This document shows, in pieces, positions 1 to 8,321 of a DNA stretch of 64,000 bases (position 1 is its first letter; the number at the start of each line of letters is the position of its first letter). The stretch covers positions 62,001 through 126,000 of the forward strand of contig NZ_QZFU01000014.1 of assembly GCF_003598715.1 (NCBI RefSeq). Reading direction: 5' to 3'. A model generated the notes under the pieces. The model did not search any database, had not been told where the DNA came from, and saw only the letters and a list, made by a program, of their open reading frames with translations. Source of the DNA: Nocardia panacis. Lineage in GTDB: Bacteria > Actinomycetota > Actinomycetes > Mycobacteriales > Mycobacteriaceae. Position numbers and translations under genes: made by a program.

Positions 1-297
1 GGCATGCACCAACGCAGATTCGGGCACCGACACCTGCGCAACGACTCGAACGCGACACGCATCACAAGAACGCAGAGGCAAGTCAACGGCCGACCGAGAC
101 CAGCCAATACCCCCGTCTGAGTCCGACACGGCGAGGGTGGATCCAGCGAATCTCCGCACATCGCGGATCGGGAGAACAACTATGCGGGCAGGCACCGGTA
201 CCGGTACGTGTGCGGCGGCTCGAGCGCGGTGCCGGTGGTGTCCCCTCCAACGTTTCGCCACCGGCGGTGCGCCGAGCAGATCTTGGTGGATGAACAT
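1..297 (-). other. Open minus-strand frame at window edge, no recognised gene
   Basis: One minus-strand frame is open from an ATG at 297 to the left edge (99 codons), but it has no membrane segments or domain I recognise. In related Tad loci a TadC protein with several hydrophobic helices would follow TadB here, and I do not see one. A short plus-strand frame over 290-355 also reads like protein. I cannot assign a gene; the frame may be chance or part of a gene outside the window. Confidence 0.2.
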
Positions 298-396
298 CTA
301 CGAGCCGATCGTTTCGGAGCGGTTGGCCAACGAGGCCGCTCGCATTGATGGGCCGTGCGGTGGGGTGGAGTGGTTGTGGTTGTGGTTGTGGTTCAT
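298..396 (-). CDS. Short His-Asn repeat peptide overlapping the tadB stop
   Basis: A 32-residue frame starts with ATG at 396, overlapping the TGA stop of tadB by the ATGA arrangement typical of translationally coupled genes. It begins MNHNHNHNHS, encoded by a hexanucleotide repeat, and ends at TAG in 298-300. The position is where tadC would be expected, yet the product is short and hydrophilic. It could be a remnant, a coupled small protein, or chance. No function is inferred. Confidence 0.3.
   Translation of the reverse strand: MNHNHNHNHSTPPHGPSMRAASLANRSETIGS
371..394. repeat. Hexanucleotide tandem repeat (TGGTTG)
   Basis: Three perfect TGGTTG units followed by TGGTTC. On the minus strand they encode the Asn-His pairs at the start of the short peptide that overlaps the tadB stop. 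Because the unit is six bases, copy-number change would not shift the frame. Confidence 0.7.
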
Positions 397-1184
397 ATCA
401 GTACCTTTCGGGTGATTACGTCTGTCCACAGGAGGCCGCAGCAGGCCAGGGCGGAGCCGAGTGGGAGGAGGATCGTTCCGGTAGGGGAGGCGAACAGGAC
501 GTGTAGTGGGGCGGCACCCATGAGTTGGCCGAGGGTCAGGCCCAGGAGGGGGAGACCGGCGAGGACGGTTGCGCTGGCTCGGGCGCCGGCGAGTGCGGCT
601 GTGGTTCGGGCGCGGAAACGGATACGGGACAGCAGGTCGGTGCGGGCGGCGGCCAGTAGCTCGGCCAGGGCGAGGCCGTGCTGGTCGGCGACGCGCCATG
701 CGCCGGCGATGCGGGACAGTTCCGGAGCCACTATCGAATTGGGGGAAAGCAGGCCATCGGCCGCTGAGCCGCCGAGTCTGCCGCGCGCGGCGCAGGTCGA
801 CAGCGCCCACGCCGCCTCTCCCGCCACCTCGGCCGATGCCAGTTCGGCGGCGGTGCTCGGGTGCGCACCGACGCGCAGTTCCGCGACCGTGGCCTCGAGT
901 GCTTCCAACAGTCGGTCGCATTCGACCTCGCGTCGTCGTTGCGCGTCCGACCGCCGCAGCCGCATCGACAATGTGCCCGCGACGAGCGTCGCCGCCACCG
1001 CAGGCCCCATGCCCAGCCCGAGCGCACCGAGCACCACCAATGCGGCACCGCCTCGAATTACCCTGCTCTGCACGAATTTTCGAGTACCGGTTGTAGTCCG
1101 GAACAGCGCGGCGGACCGACGTCGCGCCCGCGACACCGGCAGCGTCAGCAGCGCGATCGCCGAACATGCGAGCGCCAGACTCAT
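393..1184 (-). CDS. TadB-like type II secretion system F family protein
   Basis: Inner-membrane platform protein of a Tad/Flp pilus secretion machine, about 263 residues, matching the actinobacterial TadB family (M. tuberculosis Rv3658c position). It has an N-terminal hydrophobic segment (MSLALACSAIALL), a second one near residue 45-65, a central cytoplasmic part rich in Ala and Arg, and two hydrophobic stretches near the C-terminus. An ATG at 1223 would add 13 residues; I chose the ATG at 1184 because the hydrophobic segment starts there. It lies 256 bases after tadA, an unusually wide gap for genes that normally overlap. The expected TadC partner is not visible downstream. Confidence 0.75.
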   Translation of the reverse strand: MSLALACSAIALLTLPVSRARRRSAALFRTTTGTRKFVQSRVIRGGAALVVLGALGLGMGPAVAATLVAGTLSMRLRRSDAQRRREVECDRLLEALEATVAELRVGAHPSTAAELASAEVAGEAAWALSTCAARGRLGGSAADGLLSPNSIVAPELSRIAGAWRVADQHGLALAELLAAARTDLLSRIRFRARTTAALAGARASATVLAGLPLLGLTLGQLMGAAPLHVLFASPTGTILLPLGSALACCGLLWTDVITRKVLI

Positions 1185-1440
1185 CGACGCATCCGATCGA
1201 CGGGACCGCAATGACCACGCCATTCAAGCGGCGACCGATCGAACGGCTGACGCCGACAGCGACTCTGACATGCGAAGCACTCGCGCTGCCCGAACCTTCG
1301 AACGGATAGAGCACTCTGACGAGCCGAGCACCTACACACGCCGAGCCAACCTTCGTGGAGCGAGTACTCACCAGGGCAAGCGCATGGGGATCCCCTCCAG
1401 CGGAACCGTGGCGGCAGGAACGGAATAGGGAGGTGTTGGG

Positions 1441-2628
1441 TCATGGGTTGAGCCGTTCGGCGAGGAGGCGGGTGAGGGTGTCGGCGGCGGGGGTGGGGTG
1501 CGAGTCGGCGCGCCAGGCCGGGGTGATTTGGATGCGGCCCGAATCGGATTGATGGAGTAGGCCGATTTCGCGCAGGGCGCGGGTGCCATCGGGGCGGCGA
1601 TGGACGTGCAGGACGACCTGGATTGCGGCGGCGAGTTGGCTGTGCAGGGCGGCGCGGTCCATACCGCCGAGGGCCGCCAGGGCTTCCAGGCGGGCCGGGA
1701 CCTCCTGTGGGGAGTTGGCGTGGACGGTGCCCGCACCGCCGTCGTGGCCGGTGTTCAGAGCGGTGAGGAGGTCCACCACCTCGGCGCCGCGCACCTCGCC
1801 GACGACGATCCGGTCGGGGCGCATGCGCAGGGCTTGGCGGACCAGTTCCCGGACGGTGACGGCGCCGACACCCTCGACATTCGCGGTGCGGGCCACCATT
1901 CGGACCACGTGGGGGTGCGGTGGCGCGAGCTCGGCGGCGTCCTCGACGCAGATGATCCGTTCGGCCGGATCCACTTTGGCCAGCAGACTCGCGAGCAGCG
2001 TAGTTTTGCCCGCCCCCGTGCCGCCGACCACGAGGAAGGCCAGTCGAGCGCGAATTATCTGCTCCAGCAAGTGTTTTGCCGCGACCGGGAAGGCGCCTGC
2101 GGCGGCGAGCTCTTCCAGCCCCTGTGTCGCGGGGCGCAGAACCCGCAGCGACAGGCAGGTGCCGCCGTGGGCGATGGGCGCGAGTACCGCGTGCAGACGT
2201 ACACCGAACGAATTCCCCAGTGCCACTTCCCAACCGGACAGGTGGCCGTCGACCCACGGTTGGGCGTCATCGAGACGACGGCCCGCCGACAGGGCCAGCC
2301 GCTGCGCCAAGCGACGCACCGCGGCCTCATCCGGGAAGGTCACCGCCGCCCGTCGCAGGCCGGCGCCGCGATCGACCCAGACCGAATCCGCGCCGGTGAC
2401 CAGCACATCGGCGACGTGCGGATCGTGCAGCAGCGGTTCGAGTATTCCGGCGCCGGTCAGTTCGGTCTGGAGCAGCCGCAAGGCCCGCAGCAGATCCGTA
2501 TCGCCGAGCACCCCACCGGCCTCGGCCCGAATCGCGGCGGCCACTCGCGCGGGATCCGGATCCGCCGCCTCCCCAGCCAGTCGTTCCCGAACTCGATCCA
2601 GTAGCTCCGGCGTCACCAACCCGCTCAT
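1441..2628 (-). CDS. tadA: TadA/CpaF family secretion ATPase
   Basis: Hexameric ATPase that powers Tad/Flp pilus assembly (Rv3659c position), 395 residues, normal length for the actinobacterial TadA-like family. The Walker A motif GGTGAGKTT lies near residue 205; the Asp-box region (ICVEDAAEL), the conserved VRGAEV and the HANSP motif follow in the expected order. The ATG at 2628 overlaps the TGA of the small upstream frame (ATGA), so translation is probably coupled to it. It acts with the TadB-like protein downstream. Confidence 0.93.
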   Translation of the reverse strand: MSGLVTPELLDRVRERLAGEAADPDPARVAAAIRAEAGGVLGDTDLLRALRLLQTELTGAGILEPLLHDPHVADVLVTGADSVWVDRGAGLRRAAVTFPDEAAVRRLAQRLALSAGRRLDDAQPWVDGHLSGWEVALGNSFGVRLHAVLAPIAHGGTCLSLRVLRPATQGLEELAAAGAFPVAAKHLLEQIIRARLAFLVVGGTGAGKTTLLASLLAKVDPAERIICVEDAAELAPPHPHVVRMVARTANVEGVGAVTVRELVRQALRMRPDRIVVGEVRGAEVVDLLTALNTGHDGGAGTVHANSPQEVPARLEALAALGGMDRAALHSQLAAAIQVVLHVHRRPDGTRALREIGLLHQSDSGRIQITPAWRADSHPTPAADTLTRLLAERLNP

Positions 2629-2810
2629 CGCCCCACCACCGATGGCGTTTCGTAAAGCACTGCACAGCAGCCGAACACCAGGATCTGTTCGGCGAACACC
2701 TCTGCACTGGTTGGCGTCTCGGGCAGAGGTTCGCGAGGCACAGACCCGAGAGCGACCACAGAAGTTGTTGCGCCCGTGCGAATTCGGTGGCGGGACAAGT
2801 GGGTGCTCAT
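2625..2810 (-). CDS. 61-residue coupled small protein between ssd and tadA
   Basis: This frame begins with an ATG (2810) that overlaps the TGA of the Ssd-like gene and ends with a TGA (2625-2627) that overlaps the ATG of tadA. Both junctions are ATGA, which is strong positional evidence for a translated, coupled gene. The product is about 61 residues, starts MSTHLSRHRIRTG and has a mildly hydrophobic C-terminal part with two adjacent cysteines (FGCCAVL). M. tuberculosis has no annotated gene at this position as far as I recall. No known domain is visible, so the function is unknown. Confidence 0.6.
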   Translation of the reverse strand: MSTHLSRHRIRTGATTSVVALGSVPREPLPETPTSAEVFAEQILVFGCCAVLYETPSVVGR

Positions 2811-3913
2811 GCTGGTCCTGTCAGAACGGCGAGGATGGCGTCGGCGGTGGTGCGGAGGGGACCGCGGCGCATGGGCAGCGAGCCGCGTTCCAAGTGGGTG
2901 GTGAGGCCGGGTTGCGGCCGGGTGGCAGCGACGAGTGGAAGATCGAGGATGTCGCAGATCTCGGGGATGTGGAGTCCGCCGGGAGAAGGACCTCGGATTA
3001 CCAGTCCCTGGTTGGGATTTCGGGCGCGGAGCTGGGTGCGGACCGATTCGGCGGCAGCGAGCGCGCGCAGGCGGGCGGGAACCACGAGAACCACCAAATC
3101 GGCCGCGTCGATGACACAGTCGGCGTGCGGACCCCGCTCGGAGGACAGATCGCACACCACCAAATCGCCTGCGGCGCGGCCCGCTTCGAGAACGGCGCGC
3201 ATGGCGGAGGCGCCGATGGCCGCGGGCAATTCTCCGGCGGTGACCCGGCCGCACGACAGGACGACCAAACCGGAGGCGGCCTGCGGGAGCGCCGCGTGCA
3301 GAGCCGCCGCCGATACCCGACCGTCCTCGACGACCAGGTCCGGCCAGCGCAGGCCCTGTGCCGATTCCAGCCCGAACAGCAGGTCGATACCGCCGCCGAA
3401 AGGGGCCGCGTCGATCAAGAGGGTGTCGCGCCGAAAGCGTTGGGCAGCACCGCGCAGCGCGGTGGCGGCGGCCAGAACGGAGGCTCCCGCGCCACCCACC
3501 GCGCCGACTATCGCGACGATTACACCGTCGCCCGAGTGCGGTTCGGCGTAGTCGGCAAACTTCTCGATAAGGCCGACCGCGGCATCGGGCAGTGCGATCA
3601 CGGACTCCGCACCGACCGCCGACGCGGCGCGCCAATCGGCCAGTTCCGGTTCGCCATCGGTGACCAGCACGATGCCGAGCCGCCGCGGATACCCCGCCGA
3701 CGAGCAGGCCAGCGCCGCCGCCGTGTCGAGAATCACCATCGCGGCGGCGGACCAAGGATGCCTGCCGACGGGGATGGCACGCTCGTCGATAACGCGCTCG
3801 GAGGCGGCGGCGATGCGCCGGACCTCCTCGCGCAGTGGGGTATCGCTCAGGAGTGCCAGCACCGGTGGCGCGGTGATACCGGGCGAGCAGCCCTGTGCGG
3901 CTTGGGAATCCAT
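2807..3913 (-). CDS. Septum-site-determining protein Ssd / CpaE-like ATPase
   Basis: MinD/CpaE-family protein, 368 residues, corresponding to Rv3660c (Ssd), which in mycobacteria affects septum formation and sits at the head of the Tad cluster. An N-terminal receiver-like domain (about 1-120) is followed by a deviant P-loop (GAVGGAGAS, about residue 137) and a MinD-like fold with LIDAAPFGGG. The lysines of a canonical KGGVGKT loop are missing, as is usual for CpaE-like proteins. The gene heads a minus-strand operon with the 61-residue protein, tadA and tadB. Its 5' region contains the 6C RNA on the same strand. Confidence 0.85.
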   Translation of the reverse strand: MDSQAAQGCSPGITAPPVLALLSDTPLREEVRRIAAASERVIDERAIPVGRHPWSAAAMVILDTAAALACSSAGYPRRLGIVLVTDGEPELADWRAASAVGAESVIALPDAAVGLIEKFADYAEPHSGDGVIVAIVGAVGGAGASVLAAATALRGAAQRFRRDTLLIDAAPFGGGIDLLFGLESAQGLRWPDLVVEDGRVSAAALHAALPQAASGLVVLSCGRVTAGELPAAIGASAMRAVLEAGRAAGDLVVCDLSSERGPHADCVIDAADLVVLVVPARLRALAAAESVRTQLRARNPNQGLVIRGPSPGGLHIPEICDILDLPLVAATRPQPGLTTHLERGSLPMRRGPLRTTADAILAVLTGPA

Positions 3914-4037
3914 ACCGATCAGCGTTGTCGCGACCGTCCATCGCGAGAAGACCCGACCGAGCGAGTGTGGACAACACGCGAGTTGTGGATAGGTCCCGGC
4001 GCGACGCGCGATGGCCGAAAGTGATGAACCTCCCCCG

Positions 4038-4133
4038 AAATAGAGGACGGCCCCAGCCGGGGGGGGAGGAGGCTGGGGCCGTCGGGTTCAGCCCCGGGGG
4101 GTCGGGCTGAACGCGCCTGGACCATGTCCAGGT
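4038..4133 (-). ncRNA. 6C small RNA (B11-type)
   Basis: Two adjacent perfect hairpins are read on the minus strand: stem 4104-4112/4086-4094 with a loop containing exactly six C, and a 13-base stem 4071-4083/4046-4058 whose loop carries a run of eight C, followed by a short U-rich tail. Loops with six or more C define the actinobacterial 6C RNA family. In M. tuberculosis this RNA (B11, about 93 nt) lies in the same Ssd/SerB1 gap. A TAGTAT -10 box (4141-4146) predicts a start near 4133, giving about 95 nt. In actinobacteria 6C pairs through its C-rich loops with G-rich sites near start codons of target mRNAs. Confidence 0.88.
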
Positions 4134-4140
4134 GACAGCA

Positions 4141-4146
4141 ATACTA
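4141..4146 (-). promoter_or_regulatory. -10 box of the 6C RNA
   Basis: TAGTAT on the minus strand, eight bases before the predicted 5' end at 4133. A -35 element is weak (a TTGCGT lies 19 bases upstream). Confidence 0.55.
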
Positions 4147-4440
4147 CACCCACTCCCCGGCGGCAACGCAAGTCCGTCTCGGCAGAATTTTCGGCCCGCC
4201 ACCGGCCCGACTCGTGCCGAGCAAACCCCTGGAGAAGGGCCACTACGCCGCTCAAAAGGGCTCCGACTCCCCCACCCGACCACCACCGCGCGGGGCACCC
4301 GACGGGCATCTCCGACCCCGCCGGCGACCGACTCGAACACGCCACCGGAATGTGTTCCGCGACACTTCCACGAACCCGCGCGCGGGGCGAAGGTATGCCA
4401 ATGGCGTCGACCCTCCGCAAGCCCCGCATAGTCTGTACCC

Positions 4441-5280
4441 GTGACGGCCGAAGGCGATGTGAGACAGTTCGCGGACCATCGAACCCCGCAGGGCGGCCGG
4501 ATCGCGGCCTTCTTCGATCTGGACAAGACGGTGATCGCCAAGTCCAGCACCTTCGTGTTCAGCAAGCCGTTCTACGCGCAGGGTCTGATCAATCGGCGGG
4601 CGGTGCTCGAGAGCAGCTACGCGCACTTCCTGTTCCTGCTCTCGGGGGCGGACCACGATCAGATGGAGCGGATGCGGGCGCATCTGACCAGCATGTGCGC
4701 GGGCTGGGATGTGGAGCAGGTGAAATCCATCGTCGCCGAGACGCTGCACGAACTGGTCGATCCGCTGATCTACGCCGAGGCGGCGGATCTCATTGCCGAC
4801 CACCGGATTCGGGGGCACGACGTGGTGATCGTGTCGGCGTCGGGTGAGGAGATCGTGGCGCCGATCGCACGGGCGCTGGGCGCGGCACATGTGGCGGCGA
4901 CCCGCATGGTGGTCGAGGAGGGGCGCTACACCGGCGAGGTGGATTTCTACTGCTATGGCGAGGGGAAGGTGGCAGCGATCGAAAAGCTCGCCGCCACAGC
5001 GGGATACGATCTCTCGCGCTGCTACGCCTATTCGGATTCGATGACGGATCTGCCCATGCTGTCGGCGGTGGGTCATCCGACGGCGGTGAATCCGGATCGG
5101 AATCTGCGCCGGGAGGCGGTGGCGCGGGGCTGGCCGGTGCTGACGTTCTCGAATCCGGTGTCGCTGTGGACGCGGTTCCAGTCGCCCTCGTCGACCACCC
5201 TTGCCGCTACGGCGGCGGTGGGGTTGAGCGCGGTGCTGGCCGGGGCGATCAGTTATCGGCTGCTGCGCCGCCGCCGCTGA
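4441..5280 (+). CDS. HAD-IB family phosphatase (SerB1-like)
   Basis: Cytoplasmic HAD phosphatase of the phosphoserine-phosphatase-like IB subfamily, 279 residues, syntenic with Rv3661 (annotated SerB1). Motif I is FFDLDKT (about residue 24), motif II lies around VIVSASG (about 137), and the motif III/IV region has YAYSDSMTDLPML with the two metal-binding acidic residues. The last 25 residues form a hydrophobic helix ending in arginines, suggesting membrane association. The GTG start is six bases after a TAGTCT box, so the mRNA is probably leaderless. The true substrate is uncertain. Confidence 0.88.
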   Translation: MTAEGDVRQFADHRTPQGGRIAAFFDLDKTVIAKSSTFVFSKPFYAQGLINRRAVLESSYAHFLFLLSGADHDQMERMRAHLTSMCAGWDVEQVKSIVAETLHELVDPLIYAEAADLIADHRIRGHDVVIVSASGEEIVAPIARALGAAHVAATRMVVEEGRYTGEVDFYCYGEGKVAAIEKLAATAGYDLSRCYAYSDSMTDLPMLSAVGHPTAVNPDRNLRREAVARGWPVLTFSNPVSLWTRFQSPSSTTLAATAAVGLSAVLAGAISYRLLRRRR

Positions 5281-5431
5281 TCCGTAACCGACTCGTCACC
5301 TTGGCACGACCGCGCTGTTCCGGCGCATTGCGGGAGGGTTGCCGACTCGGGTTCGGCTGGCACGAGACATGGGATTTAACCACGAAACGCCGATGGACAC
5401 GCCGATAATTCAATGTTTTCCCAGCTCTTGA

Positions 5432-5447
5432 TGTGAGTGCGATCACA
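5432..5447 (+). promoter_or_regulatory. Perfect Crp-binding palindrome upstream of Ms1 RNA
   Basis: TGTGA-GTGCGA-TCACA, an exact match to the TGTGAN6TCACA consensus of cAMP receptor proteins, whose mycobacterial members recognise essentially the same palindrome. It is about 35-40 bases upstream of the estimated 5' end of the Ms1-type RNA and points to control by the Crp encoded at 21293-21967. Confidence 0.85.
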
Positions 5448-5469
5448 GGGTAGAAAGGTAACTAAGGAA

Positions 5470-5760
5470 GGACGGAAGGCCAGGGCTAGGCCGGAAGAGA
5501 AGGCTCAGCCTCCCGACCGAACCTTCCCAGCACGGGCACCAGGCACCCACGCGGAGCGCGCCGCGACAAGGGCAGAAGCGTTGTGGGCCTGCGAGATTCG
5601 GATAATTGTCGGCGATGGCCTCGCACAGGTTGCGGGGATGAACCGGCGGAGTCCGCATCATCGCCGAGGCCGAAAGGACACAACCCACCCAGCACGCTTG
5701 GTAACCCGGTAGTCCGTGCTAGCGGGCGGTGAGGTCGAAAGACAACGCCGCCCGCTTTGA
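5470..5760 (+). ncRNA. Ms1 / MTS2823-type RNA polymerase-binding RNA
   Basis: The 490-base gap between the SerB1-like gene and the Rv3662c homologue holds no convincing protein gene. In M. tuberculosis and M. smegmatis this interval encodes the abundant stationary-phase RNA MTS2823/Ms1 (about 300 nt), which binds sigma-free RNA polymerase core. Here the interval has a strong upstream regulatory palindrome, a purine-rich start (AAGGAAGGACGGAAGGC), several internal hairpins and a perfect 9-base terminator stem with a U tail. The 5' end is estimated, not observed; the assignment rests on position, length and structure. Confidence 0.75.
5721..5759 (+). terminator. Terminator of Ms1-type RNA
   Basis: Perfect stem AGCGGGCGG / CCGCCCGCT (5721-5729 with 5748-5756) followed by TTT. 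It also lies between convergent transcripts and may stop the minus-strand gene ending at 5772. Confidence 0.75.
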
Positions 5761-5771
5761 TGTGTCCGCCC

Positions 5772-6515
5772 CTATTCGGCGGCCGACTCCGCGATCGAAG
5801 TCGCCTCCCGCGCACCGTCTTCGAGTGCGGCGCAGCAGAGGATCACCCAGTCGCCCACGGAGTCCGGATCGCCGTTCGCGAAGCCTTCCGCCGCGGCGAG
5901 GTACTCCTGTCGCCGCCGCAGCCAGAACACTTCCGGCACACCCAGGCTGTGCGGGTCGAGCCCACTCGACACGGTGACCAGCCGGGAGGCCGCACGCGCC
6001 ACCACACCGTCGGCGGACCCGAAGGGCGCCAGCGCCAACAGTTCTCCGTGCACCACGGCCGCGAGGACGGGTGCGGGCGCGGGCGAGCCGAGGACGATTT
6101 GGCCGAGGATATCGAGCCGTTCGGCGACGTCGGGATCCGACGTCGGTCGCCCGAGTTGTTCGGGGTCGGTCAGGTCGGCGGCGGCCAGCAGGTGCAGCCG
6201 GGCCAGTGCCTGCAGCGGCGCGCGCTGCCAGATGCCGACCAGGTTGCGCAGGGCGTCGCCGTCGAGGGCCTGACCGACCCGCAGCGAGCCCGCCAGGACC
6301 GGGTCGGCGACGCGGCCGTCGGCGGGGATCTCGGTGCTCGCGCCTTCAATGGCCGCCGAGGAGCGGGACGCGCGGACGGCGGCCTCCGCGGCGGTGGTCG
6401 GCCAGCCGCGCCGGTTGGTGCGGTGCCGATGCACCTCGGCCAGGGCGTCGCGCGCCCGGTCGGCGGCGGCGCGCACGCCGGGCAGGTCGACGAGGGGCTG
6501 TAGCGGATCGGTCAC
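5772..6515 (-). CDS. Conserved hypothetical protein (Rv3662c homologue)
   Basis: 247-residue soluble protein, rich in Ala, Leu and Arg, in the same position and orientation as M. tuberculosis Rv3662c. The N-terminal half resembles the regulatory part of Fic-like proteins: RASRSSAAIEG is reminiscent of the SxxxEG inhibitory helix, and the middle part is a helical bundle (LARLHLLAAADL). There is no HPFxxGNGR motif, so it would not be an active Fic enzyme. Translation starts at a GTG (6515). Function unknown. Confidence 0.8.
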   Translation of the reverse strand: MTDPLQPLVDLPGVRAAADRARDALAEVHRHRTNRRGWPTTAAEAAVRASRSSAAIEGASTEIPADGRVADPVLAGSLRVGQALDGDALRNLVGIWQRAPLQALARLHLLAAADLTDPEQLGRPTSDPDVAERLDILGQIVLGSPAPAPVLAAVVHGELLALAPFGSADGVVARAASRLVTVSSGLDPHSLGVPEVFWLRRRQEYLAAAEGFANGDPDSVGDWVILCCAALEDGAREATSIAESAAE

Positions 6516-6535
6516 GGTTCATGAGGCTACTTGCG

Positions 6536-6584
6536 CGATCGGGTGCGACCTGCGTCACCTGCCGACGCCGGTCGCACCCGATCG
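6536..6584 (-). terminator. Terminator of the dpp operon
   Basis: Perfect 15-base inverted repeat (6536-6550 with 6570-6584), 24 bases beyond the dppD stop codon. A run of U is lacking, as is common in high-GC actinobacteria. Confidence 0.7.
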
Positions 6585-6608
6585 AATCCGCGTGCGCGAG
6601 TGGGTGTC

Positions 6609-8321
6609 TCAGGCCGAACCGGTGAGCAGGTCGCGGCCGGGGATGGCCTCGAGCAGGCGGCGGGTGTACTCCTCGCGCGGATTGTCGAAGACCTCGTCGG
6701 TGGTGGCCGATTCCACCACCTTGCCCTTCTGCATGACCAGGACGTCGTCGGCGATCTGGCGGACCACCGCGAGGTCGTGGGTGATGAACAGGTAGGACAG
6801 GCCGAGTTCGGCCTGCAGGTCGTTGAGCAGTTTGAGGATCTGCGCCTGGACCAGCACATCCAGGGCGGAGACCGCCTCGTCGCAGACGACCACTTCCGGA
6901 TTCAGCGCCAGGGCGCGGGCGACGGCCACCCGCTGGCGCTGACCGCCCGACAACTCGTTCGGGTAGCGGCGCATGACCGTGGACGGCAGCGAAACCTTGT
7001 CCAGCAGCTCGCGCACCGTGTGCTCGCGCTCCTTCGGGGTGCCGATGCGGTGGGTGCGCAGCGGTTCCTCGATGGTGCGGTAGATCGAGTACATCGGGTC
7101 GAGGGAGCCGTACGGGTCCTGAAAGATCGGCTGCACGCGCCGCCGGAAGGCGAACGCGCCCTTGGCATCCAGCTTGGCGACCTCGTTGCCGTCAAAGGTC
7201 ACCGATCCGCCGGTCGGGTCGAGCAGTCCGAGAACCATCCGCGCGACCGTCGACTTGCCGGAACCGGATTCGCCGACGATCGCGGTGGTGGTGCCGCGCG
7301 CCAGTTTGAACGACACATCGTCCACCGCGACGAAATCCGAGGATTTCCACGGCGCGCTGCCGCGAATCTTGAAGATCTTCGTCAGTTTCTCGGCGACCAC
7401 CACATCGTCGGAGACGGCGACCTGTTCGGGTTCGGCGGCCGCGATCTCCTCGGCCACCTGGACGGCCTGTTCGCGGATCTTGGCCCGAGCCACGCCGGAG
7501 GACAACCGCTGCGAGGCCAGCGATGGCGCGGAGTTGACCAGTTTCTTGGTGTAGAGGTGTTGCGGATCGCGCAGGATCTGCAGTGCCGGACCGGATTCCA
7601 CGACCCGGCCGCGGTACATGACGACCAGGTGTTCGGCGCGTTCGGCGGCCAGGCCGAGATCGTGGGTGATCAGCAGCACGGCGGTGCCCAGGTCATCGGT
7701 CAGACCATCGAGATGGTCCAGGATCTGCCGCTGTACCGTGACGTCGAGTGCCGAGGTCGGCTCATCGGCGATGAGCAGCTTTGGGCGGCACGCGAGTCCG
7801 ATGGCGATGAGCGCGCGCTGGCGCATACCGCCGGAGAATTCGTGCGGATACTGGTTGACCCGACGCTCGGCGTCGGACATGCCCGCTTCCTCGAGCAGTT
7901 CGATGGCGCGCCGTGTGGCCTGCTTGCCCTTGGCGACGCCATTGGCCTCCAGTGTCTCCTTGATCTGGAAGCCGATCTTCCAGACCGGGTTCAGGTTCGA
8001 CATCGGGTCCTGCGGGACCAACCCGATACCGCTGCCGCGCACCCCTATCACCTCTTTCTTGGAGGCGGAAGCGAGATCCTTTCCGTCGAAGAGGATCTCG
8101 CCGGAGGTGACCTTGCCGGTGCCGGGCAGCAGGTCGATGATGGCGTGCGCGGTGGTGGACTTGCCCGATCCGGATTCGCCGACGATGGCCACGGTCTGAC
8201 CCGGATATACCGACAGGTTCACATCGCGGACGGCCGGGATCTGTTTGCCTTCGGAGCGGAAACAGACGTTCAGGTCGCGGATTTGGAGCAGGGGTTCCGG
8301 AGCTGTCATGGGGGCCGTCAC
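6609..8321 (-). CDS. dppD: Dipeptide ABC transporter, fused double ATPase (DppD)
   Basis: 570-residue protein holding two complete ABC ATPase domains, so it supplies both nucleotide-binding subunits of a peptide importer (Rv3663c position). Domain 1 has Walker A GESGSGKST near residue 45, signature LSGG-like FSGGMRQRA and Walker B LLIADEPTSALD. Domain 2 starts near residue 300 with a second GESGSGKST, signature LSGGQRQRV and CDEAVSALD. The GTG start at 8321 overlaps the dppC stop (GTGA) and has an AGGAAG ribosome site; an ATG at 8309 is the alternative. It is last in the dppABCD operon. Confidence 0.93.
   Translation of the reverse strand: MTAPMTAPEPLLQIRDLNVCFRSEGKQIPAVRDVNLSVYPGQTVAIVGESGSGKSTTAHAIIDLLPGTGKVTSGEILFDGKDLASASKKEVIGVRGSGIGLVPQDPMSNLNPVWKIGFQIKETLEANGVAKGKQATRRAIELLEEAGMSDAERRVNQYPHEFSGGMRQRALIAIGLACRPKLLIADEPTSALDVTVQRQILDHLDGLTDDLGTAVLLITHDLGLAAERAEHLVVMYRGRVVESGPALQILRDPQHLYTKKLVNSAPSLASQRLSSGVARAKIREQAVQVAEEIAAAEPEQVAVSDDVVVAEKLTKIFKIRGSAPWKSSDFVAVDDVSFKLARGTTTAIVGESGSGKSTVARMVLGLLDPTGGSVTFDGNEVAKLDAKGAFAFRRRVQPIFQDPYGSLDPMYSIYRTIEEPLRTHRIGTPKEREHTVRELLDKVSLPSTVMRRYPNELSGGQRQRVAVARALALNPEVVVCDEAVSALDVLVQAQILKLLNDLQAELGLSYLFITHDLAVVRQIADDVLVMQKGKVVESATTDEVFDNPREEYTRRLLEAIPGRDLLTGSA

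Noticed and set aside
298..1371. Long minus-strand frame covering tadB in another frame
   Set aside because: Very Arg/Pro-rich composition typical of a shadow frame in high-GC DNA; only its last 32 codons, after an independent ATG, are kept as a doubtful peptide.
5437..5712. Protein frames inside the Ms1 interval
   Set aside because: Short, basic, no ribosome site, and the interval has strong RNA-gene context.
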